Of a stretch of 49,471 nt of DNA, positions 41,505 to 49,471 are shown piece by piece. Made by a program: the position numbers and the translations under genes. Within the stretch, counting starts at the first letter, position 1, and every line of letters begins with the position of its first letter. Origin of the DNA: Chara braunii (Eukaryota > Streptophyta > Charophyceae > Charales > Characeae); the NCBI GenBank assembly GCA_003427395.1, contig BFEA01000549.1:131210-180680 (forward strand), given 5' to 3'. The notes below the pieces were generated by a model. The model ran no database searches and had not been told where the DNA came from. It saw nothing but the letters and a program-made list of their open reading frames with translations.

Positions 41505-44500
41505 GTGAAAATCCACCAAGTGATGAAACGGAACACTAAGATATACATGAGCCTGGCAAGGAACTAGTGGAACCCATTCACAAGAGTAGAAGAGCGACTA
41601 AGTATGAACCGGAACATCACAACACTCACGAACTTGATAATTTGCAGATTGAACTTAGTGAAAAGCATAGGCACATGAAGGAAAGATCAACTAAGTATGA
41701 ACCGCAACATCACAACTCATATGAACTTTGACAATGAGAAGGTTGGACTAGCGAAAAACCCATGCACATGGAGGAAAGATCAACTAAGTATAAACCGGAA
41801 CATTACCACTCACATGAACTTGACAATGAGAAGTTAGGACTAGTGAAAGGTTCATGTACACGGAGGAAAGTTTAACTAAGTATGAACCGAAATATCACTT
41901 TTCTCATGAACTTAACAATGAGAGGGTTGGACTAGTGAAAAGGCACATGCACACGAAGGAAAGTTCAACTAAGTATGAACCGGAACATCACAACTCACGT
42001 GAACTTGACAACGAGGAGATTGAACTAGTGAAAGGCACATGCGCATGAAGAAAAGATCAACTAAGTATGAACCAGAACACAGGAGCTTGAACTAGTGAAG
42101 AACACATGCACATATAGGAGAGATCAACTAAGCATGAACCGGAGCACTACAACACACATGAACTTGACAATGAGAAGTTTGAACTAATGAAGGGCAGATG
42201 CACATGGAGGAAAGATCAACTAAGTATGAACCGGAACACTACCACACACATGAACTTGACAATGAGAAGCTTGAACTAGTGGAGAGCACGCGCACATGGA
42301 GGAAAGATCAACTAAGTATGAACCGGAACACTACAACACACATGAATTTCACAATGAGGATATTGAACTTGTGAAAAGCACACGCACATAGAGGAAAGAT
42401 CAACCAAGTATGAACCGGAACACTTCAACACACATGGACTTGACAATAACACATGCACATGGAGGAAAGATCAACTAAGTCTGAACTGGAACACATGAAC
42501 TTGACAATGAGAAGATTGAACTAGTGAAGACCACATGCACATGTAGGAGAGATCAACTAAGTATGAACCGGAGCACTACAACACACATGAACTTGACAAT
42601 GAGAAGTTTGAACTAGTGGAGAGCACACGCACATGGAGGAAAGATCAACCAAGTATGACCTGGAACACTACAACACACATGAATTTGACAATGAGGAGAT
42701 TGAACTTGTGAAAAGCACATGGACATAGAGGAAAGCTCAACTAAGTATGAACCGGAACATCACAACACACATGTACTTGACAATGAGAAGTTTAAACTAA
42801 TGAAGAGCACATCCACATGGAGGAAAAATCAACTACACTTGAACTTGACAATGAGAAGATTGAACTAATGAAGAATACATGCACATGGAGGAAAAATCAA
42901 CTAAAGTATGAACTGGAACACTACAACACACATTGACTTGACAATGAGAAGGTTGAACTAATGAAAGACACATGCACATGGAGGAGAGACCAACTAAGTA
43001 TGGGCCTGAATATCACAAGACACATGAACTTGACAATGAGAAGATTGAACTAGTGAAAGGCACATGCACATGGAGGAAAGATCAACTAAGTATGAACGGG
43101 AACAGTACAACACATATGAACTTGACAATGAGAAGATTGAACTAGTGAAAGGCACATGCATATGGAGGAAAAATCAACTACACATGAATTTGACAATGAG
43201 AAGATTGAACTAACGGAGAGCACATGCACATGGAGGAAAGATCACTACACATGAACTCGATAATGAGAAGATTGAACTAACGGAGAGCACATGCACATGG
43301 AGGAAAGATCAACTAAGTATCAACCGGAACACTACAACACACATGAACTTGACAATGAGAAGATTGAGTTAATGAAAGGTACATGCACATGGAGGAAAGA
43401 TCAACCACACATGAACTTGACAATGAGAAGGTTGAACTAATGAAGAGCACATGCACATGAAGGAAAAATCAACTAGAGTATGAACCGGAATATTACAACA
43501 CACATGAACTTGACAATTAGAAGGTTGAACTAGTGAGCGGCACATGCACATGGAGGAGAGATCAACTAAGCATGAACCGGAATACTACAACACACACACA
43601 AACTTGACAATGAAAAGATTGAACTAGGAAAAGGCACATGCACATGGAGGAAAGATCAACTGGGTACAAACCGGAACACTACAACACATATGAACTTGAC
43701 AATGAGAAGATTGAACTTGTGAAAATGAAGGAAAGATCAACAATGTATGAACTAGGACACTACAACACACATGAACTTGACAATGAGAATGTCGAACTAG
43801 TGAAAAGCATATCCACATGGAGGAAAGATTAACCAAGTATAAACCGGAGCACTACAACAGATATGAACTTGACAATGAGAAATTTGAACTAGTGAAAGGC
43901 ACATGCACGTGAGGGATAGATCAACTACACACGAACTTGACAATGAGAAGATTGAATTAATGAAAAGCAAATGCACATGGAGGAAAGATCAACTACAGAT
44001 GAACTTGACAATGAGAAGATTGAACTAATGATGCTCATGGAGGAAAGATCAACTAAGTATGAACCATAACACTACAATACACATGAACTTGACAATGAGA
44101 AGATTGAAGTAGTGAAAGGCACATGCACATGGAGGAGAGATCAACTAAGTATGAATCGGAATACTACAACACACACGAACTTTACAATGAGAAGATTGAA
44201 CTACGAAAAGACACATGCACATGGAGGAAAGATCAACCAAGTATGAACCGGAACACTACAATACACATGAACTTGACAATGAGAAGATTGAACTAGTGAA
44301 AGGCACGCACATGGAGGAGAGATCAACTAAGTATGAATCGAAATACTACAACACACACGAAGTTGACAATGAGAAGATTGAACTAGGAAAAGGCACATGC
44401 ACATGGAGGAGAGATGAACTAGGTACAAATCGGAACAGTACAACACACATGAACTTGACAATGAGAAGTTTGAAGTAGTGAAAGGCACATGCACGTGGAG

Positions 44501-44760
44501 GAAAGATCAACTACACACGAACTTGACAATGAGAAGATTGAACTAATGAAGGAGCACATGCACGTGGAGGAAAGATCAACTACACACGAACTTGATAATG
44601 TGAAGATTGAACTAACGAAGAGCACATGCCCATGGAGGAAAAATTAACTAAGTATGAACCGGAACAGTACAATACATATGAACTTGACAATGAGAAGATT
44701 GAATTAGTGAAAAGCAGATGTACATGGAGGAGAGAACATCTACGTAAGAACCGGAACACT
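41505..44760. repeat. Satellite family 1, ~92-bp monomers, about 35 copies (module B)
   Basis: Monomer built on catgaacttgacaatgagaa, gattgaactagtgaaaggca, catgcacatggaggaaagat and aactaagtatgaaccggaac. Regular 92-bp spacing (for example 43023 and 43115) with several partial monomers of ~50-60 bp around 42430, 42830, 43170 and 43240. Confidence 0.95.
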
Positions 44761-45310
44761 ATCATGTGAGAGTTGAGCCATGCATGTGAGTGAGACTTGC
44801 TCAAACACATGCTCATGGCTCATGAATGCAACCAAGTTTGAAACGGAATGCCATTAGGTGAAAGTTGAGCCATGCATATGAGTGAGACTTGTTCAAACAC
44901 ATGCTCATGGCTCATGAATGCAACCAAGTTTGGAACGGAATGCCATTATGTAAGAGTTGAGCCATGCATGTGAATGAGATTTGCTCAATCACATGCTCAT
45001 GGCTCATGAATGACTGTTTTATTTAGTAAAGTTTGAAACGGAATGTCATCATGTGAGAGTTGAGCCATATATGTGAGTGAGACTTGCTCAAACACATGCT
45101 CATGGCTCATGAATGCAGGCAAGTTTGAAACGGAATGCCATTATGTGAGAGTTGAGCCATGCGTTTGAGTGAGACTTGCTCAAACACATGCTCATGGCTC
45201 ATGAATGCAACCAAGTTTGAAACGGAGTGTCATCATGTGAGAGTTGAGCCATGCATGTGAGTGAGACTTGCTCAAACACATGCTCATGGCTCATGAGTTC
45301 ATCCAAGTTT
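44761..45310. repeat. Satellite family 2, ~92-bp monomers, about 6 copies (module B)
   Basis: Same family as 23109-23480. In the copy at 45245 the arms TGAGCCATGCATGTG (45245-45259) and CACATGCTCATGGCTCA (45277-45293) pair with a two-base bulge. Confidence 0.95.
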
Positions 45311-45715
45311 GAAACGGAACACTACCTATTAGTATGTGAATGAGGAGCAAGGGTTGGAGTAGACCAAATCACAAGCTTTGAGCAAGACATCATCCATAGG
45401 AGAATCAGAACACTTATCTACTAGCATGTGAGTACACTAGACTAAACCACAATAATTTAATAATGAGATCATTCATAGAAGAATTGGAGCACTCCCTACT
45501 AGTGTGTGAGTGAAAAGCAAGAGTTACACTATAGTAAATCACAAGATTGAGCATGAAATCATCCATAGAAGAATCGGAGCATCTCCTACTAGCATATGAG
45601 TGAAAAAACAAGAGTTACACTAGACTAAATCACAAGATTTTAGCAAGAGATCATCCATGGAAGAATCGGAGCACTCCCCTACTAGCATGTGGGTGAAAAG
45701 CAAGATCTACACTAG
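45311..45715. repeat. Satellite family 3, about 4-5 diverged copies (module B)
   Basis: Same family as 23481-25430 but short and more diverged, e.g. gagatcatccatggaagaat and cggagcactcccctactagc. Confidence 0.9.
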
Positions 45716-45727
45716 TCCAATAAGTAA

Positions 45728-46022
45728 GAGACAAGAGAGAGGAAGAAGAAGAAGAGGAAGAAAAAGAATATGAGATGGAGAAGAAAAAAAAGAAGAAGAA
45801 AAAGGAATGAAGAAGACGAAGAAAGGAAGGGAGAAGGAGAGAGGTGAAGAGGAGGAGGAAGAAGAAGAAAAAGAAGAAGAAGAAGAAAAAGCAGAAGCAG
45901 AAGAAAAAGAAAAAGAAGAAGAAGAAGATGAAGATGAAGAAGATGAAAAAAGGAAGGGGGGAGGAGAAGAGTGAAGAGGAAGAAGAAAAAGAAGAAAAAG
46001 AAGAAGAAGAAGAAGATGGAGG
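45728..46022. repeat. Purine tract (module B)
   Basis: GAA/GAG-rich tract in the same place as 25436-25650 but without the long A run. Confidence 0.95.
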
Positions 46023-47489
46023 AGAACCTCCTTCTTTCCACTCACCTTCTTGATGCCTTGGAGATGGAGCCTCAACCTTGATGAAGCTTCCTTCTTCTTG
46101 CACACTACCTTCTTGGCTAAGGCTTTCTTCCTCAAGCCTCTCTCCATCCTTTCTCACTTTCTCCCAAGTTGCCACAAACTCCTATCACCATGGCTACGGA
46201 GTCCTCCCCTCTAGGAGGGCTAATGGAACTCCCTCTAGCCTCTCTCTCTTCCTCACATCCAGGGGGCTATGGTGAATCACCTCCCTAGTGCCAGCCTCAC
46301 TACCACTAGTCTCTAGAGCTCCTCTCCCTAGCTCATGGCCTCCACCAAGCTCCTCAACTGATATGGGTTCCCCTCTCCTCTCTCCAAGTGAAAGAGTGTT
46401 CCTAACATGGGTACTCCTCACGCAATTGTGAAAGTGGCGGACTGAATTCCCAGCTTATGTAGGCTGAAACCAGCAGTCCGGCCAGCCCATGGGCCTCCCC
46501 ATGTGCCTTGAGGTGAACCGAGGTACCCCCAAGGCAAAATTCTACTACTAGGCCCTTCCGGAGGTACCCGGGTCTCTTTTTGGCCAAGTACATGCAGTCC
46601 GAGTGGTTGGTACCAACTCGGATTGCCTCTTGGCCTCCTCCAGCCTCTTTTTCACTTCAAGAATGCTGCCCCCTGGGTCCTAATGCCCAAGGGGCAACTT
46701 TACTTGAGAGAAAAAGGCCTAGTGGGCCTTTCATTTTGAGTAGGCCGAGATATTTTTCCATGCAGCGGCACATTTTCAGCCTTGGATCTGACTGAGATCC
46801 AAGGCCAACAATATTCCGTGCCACCCCCAAGTAGCCCTTGCTTCAATTTTGAGCCACCAAGTCCACTTTTTCAATTTTTGGTGCATCTGGCTCTTTTTTT
46901 GGGCCAAATGTACAGCTTGGTCTCTTTCCCTCTTTTGTTTCTTTCCATTTTGGGCTGCCACCTCATTTCGGAGCTAGCCGTTTTGAGCTGGCCCACAAAA
47001 AACGGCTAGTTTCTCTCCACCATGAGATCTGATATGAGATTCATGGTCCAAAAGAAAACCGGCCACTTCTCTTTTGCTTTTTCTCTTATGTTCTTCTTTT
47101 TAATTCATATTTTATTGAGATATGGCCCTTGGGGCCATATCTCTGCAATCCGGATTGCCCTCCCTCATTCTAGGAGGGATGAGCTCACAGTTAGGGCAAG
47201 CCAGTCCCTACTGTGTAGGTCCCAATAGACCGACACACTCTCCTCCACTCTTTTCTCCCTTTTTGTCTCATTCTCCCTCCATTTTCTCTCATTTTTCTTT
47301 CTTTTTCTTTTATTTCAGTTGTGACAAGTGTCAAACTGTTGTGCACCCTCTTTCTAGGCCTTGGGACCTCATTCCTGACTAGATTCATGACTGGTGCTTG
47401 ACCGTTGTATCTCGGATTACAACAATGGTACCCCCATGCTCCTAGGGGGCTCCATTTTGCTTCCGTTTGTCCAATTTTGAGCCCCCTTT
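46023..47489. repeat. T-rich non-coding part of module B
   Basis: Collinear with 25651-27120 of module A with moderate divergence. No gene recognised apart from the conserved small ORF. Confidence 0.85.
46402..46593 (-). CDS. Module B copy of the conserved small ORF, hypothetical
   Basis: 63 codons, closely similar to codons 1-63 of the ORF at 26240-25959 (shared LGGTSVHLKAHGEAH); a stop follows EEYPC, where A continues. No domain recognised. Confidence 0.2.
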   Translation of the reverse strand: MYLAKKRPGYLRKGLVVEFCLGGTSVHLKAHGEAHGLAGLLVSAYISWEFSPPLSQLREEYPC

Positions 47490-47698
47490 GAGCTCTTTCA
47501 TCGGTAGTGAGATTATGACAAAAACCGAAGAAGAAGCCCCGGCTAACTCCGTGCCAGTAGCCGCGGTAAGATGGGGGGGGCAAGTGTTTTTTGGAATGAC
47601 TAGGCGTAAAGGGCACGTAGGCGGTGAATTAGGCGCGAAGCGGTGAAAGTCGCCAGCTCAACTGGGGGAATGCCTTCAAAACCGGTTCACTGGAGTAA
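47490..47698 (+). rRNA. rrn18: Fragment of mitochondrial small-subunit (18S) rRNA inserted in nuclear DNA
   Basis: Starts gagctctttcatcggtagtg and contains the universal 530-loop gtgccagtagccgcggtaa (47551-47569, one base different from the consensus), then ggaatgactaggcgtaaagg and gcacgtaggcggtgaa. The wording (aagaagccccggctaactcc, run of G after gtaaga) is that of plant mitochondrial rRNA rather than plastid or ordinary bacterial 16S. It covers about E. coli 16S positions 420-640. Module A lacks it at the same place, so it is an insertion into this copy. It is a non-functional fragment. Confidence 0.88.
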
Positions 47699-48176
47699 CT
47701 CCGATTTTCTAAGGATAGCCTTTTTCTCATGTTGAGCCTCTTGGGGCTCTATTTTCTCATGCCTAGCTAGTCCGAGATATCTCGAACTGCTGGGCAACCC
47801 TCCCAACACCATTATTTCATTTTTTTTTCTCTCACAACTCTCCCACTTGCCCCCACTAGCACTAGTGGTGCTAATATTTTCCACCGTCTAGTTCCTCGAC
47901 CTCGACGGTGCCGCTTGCTTGCGCAATTATTTCTTGTGCTGGCCCATGGTTCCCTTGGGACATCCCAAGTCCCCGCCACTTTCTTCCATACTAGTTCCGT
48001 TTTCTTGCCCCGCTAGTAGTCCTGTCGGCGCGTTTTCATTTTTTGACTTTTATTATTTGGGCCCACCCGGTCCCCGACACCATCCCGGACGGTATCCCAT
48101 TTTTATTTTTGGACCCCCTTGCCTTTGGTAGTCCCAACATCTTTCCCTTAGGTGCCACATGTGTGCCGATTTTTCT
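47699..48176. repeat. End of collinear part of module B
   Basis: Resumes ctccgattttct… exactly where module A continues (27130), and stays collinear to ~27573/48176. Confidence 0.85.
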
Positions 48177-48178
48177 AG

Positions 48179-49471
48179 TTGGGGAAAGAGAAGGGCAGGA
48201 TAAAGAAGGTCGGGCCTCAAGATGAGAAAGACATGGACCGTTGGGACGGTTATAAGAATTGGACATTGCAACGGAGGAAGTTGAGAATAGGAGGTAGGCC
48301 GACGGGTCGGCCTTGGAAAAGAGCTATTGAAGAAGCGACCACCGGATCGGTCATGAGAGGTGGCCCTGTTGATGAGAAGTTGTCGGACCAGCCATGAAAA
48401 CCAGCTATGAGATGGAAACAGCATTGGATTGAGTGATGAGAATTGGATATTGCACTGCATAAGTCAGGGGACCCTAGGCAACTCTGAAGAAAAGTCGTCG
48501 GGCCGACCATGGAAATGGCATTGAGAAATATTTTTCCTTTTCCTTTAGTCTTTGGCCTCAACAGGAGGGGGATACCGGTGCCTGCACCGCGACCCTAAGA
48601 CCTCTATCCTTCTGGGCCGTCCGGAACTGACTCCGACAATGAGCTCTAGTTGGGGAGTTCAAATTACGCCTCATGTTGAGAGCTTAAACGTCAAAGGGTG
48701 AGAGAACCAAATGGGAGAGAGAGTCATTCTTATTCTAGTCTCCTTTGCTCTCTCCAACCACACGCCATACCATAGAGGGGTGGCATGGCCGTTTAGGTCG
48801 GATCTCGGCTGCCCGCACTAAGTTGGGCGGCACTGTCCAAGGGGAGGGGCCGGGCGAGGTACCGGGTGGAGTTCGCCACCACCACGAGGCATTGACACCG
48901 CCTCGCCGAAACATTACAACTGATTCGGGACTAACCGCGAGGTCTTCGTAACTGCACTCGCAAACTAATAGAGAGCCCCAACTCTCTTGAAAGGAAGAGG
49001 CCGGATCCAAAAAATTACCACTCCGGAGGAACGATTCGCGAGGGGAACTCTTATGGCTAGACGAGACCCTGGGAGGCTTGGACTGGACCTACCTGCCAGA
49101 TGTGAGGAAGAACCTCAGTATTGGTGCTCGCCACGTAATAGCAAAAGGTCGGACTGAGTAGGAGGATGAGGTGCCGCCCGCTGGGGAAGAACTGATCACT
49201 CTTCCTTTGTGAAGCGGATGGGTTTGTGTCCTTGACTGCGGTCGGCGGGCCAAAGGTCTGCGTACCTCCGAATGAGAACCGGTCGCACGATGGGGACATC
49301 ACGTTTTGAGGGGGGGGAATGTGTGCCATCTAACGATGAAAAAGCATGCAAAAGAGAAAGAACTTGTGAAATTGGCTTTGCATGGGCTTGAGAAATGGCC
49401 TGGCAAGATGCCCAGAAGAGAAAAGACTCGTGAAATTGGCTTTGCATGGGCTTGAGAAATGGCCTGGCAAG
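48179..49471. repeat. Inverted copy of 30430-31783
   Basis: Reverse-complement match with module A's right part, ending in the 62-bp minisatellite at the window edge. Contains only short ORFs without recognisable content. Confidence 0.85.

Larger units (their letters stand above)
40020..48176 (-). mobile_element. Module B: satellite-bearing leader/LTR-like region upstream of E2 gag
   Basis: Same order as module A, offset by 20,667 bp at the left end. Begins tgtagggccaaacc at 40020. It contains the gag start, GA tract, 35-bp repeats (3 units), satellites 1-3, purine tract and T-rich region, plus a mitochondrial rRNA insert. Ends at a junction with inverted sequence at ~48177. In the E2 sense it is upstream of gag, where LTR and 5' leader should be. 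Confidence 0.7.

Noticed and set aside
43638-44478. Repeating ORFs such as those with MHMEERSTKYEPEHYNTHEL
   Set aside because: Products of family 1 satellite read in one frame. The 92-bp monomer is not a multiple of three, so the frame shifts at every unit and no repeat protein is sustained.
47490-47698. Bacterial contamination or plastid 16S
   Set aside because: The wording around the 530 loop fits plant mitochondrial rRNA better than plastid or bacterial 16S, and both flanks continue the module without a break.

Overview
The window looks like repeat-dominated nuclear DNA of a green-lineage eukaryote (land plant or streptophyte alga). Evidence: two decayed Ty3/gypsy retrotransposons, one of them a chromovirus; a U6 snRNA-derived sequence; a fragment of plant-type mitochondrial small-subunit rRNA; and almost no intact gene. 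A charophyte such as Chara is my best guess from the look of the retroelement proteins, but that is recall and was not tested. The assembly is visibly imperfect: a 985-base N gap, a one-base N between two identical 95-bp ends, and an intact library-adapter junction.

Layout. 1-6.8 kb: mostly non-coding, with a degraded unrecognised minus-strand coding region (2.1-3.2 kb), a 1-kb degenerate TGAGTC-rich repeat and a few small doubtful ORFs. 7.0-16.8 kb: element E1, a minus-strand chromovirus read as LTR, PBS, leader, gag, protease, RT, RNase H, integrase, chromodomain, polypurine tract, partial LTR, with many frameshifts and stops. 16.8-19.35 kb: flanking DNA with a short tandem duplication and a U6 snRNA-derived fragment. 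19.35-32 kb (module A) and 40.0-48.18 kb (module B): two copies of one very large repeat in the same order. Each carries a piece of gag leader, GA tracts, a 35-bp repeat, three consecutive 91-92-bp satellite arrays, a purine tract and a long T-rich non-coding segment. 32.7-40.2 kb: element E2, the minus-strand gag-pol of a second, different Ty3/gypsy lineage, with an extra sense ORF downstream of integrase. 48.18 kb to the end: an inverted copy of the far part of module A.

How it fits together. The first ~50 codons of the E2 gag ORF lie inside module B, and module A starts with the same gag leader, 20,667 bp away. The simplest reading is that modules A and B are leader/LTR regions of one giant Ty3/gypsy family about 20 kb long, whose non-coding part has grown in-register satellite arrays. 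E2 keeps gag-pol; module A has lost it. All copies here are dead. The three satellite families appear to descend from one ~92-bp ancestor, and their array lengths differ between the modules. That satellite-bearing giant retroelement is the most interesting object in the window.
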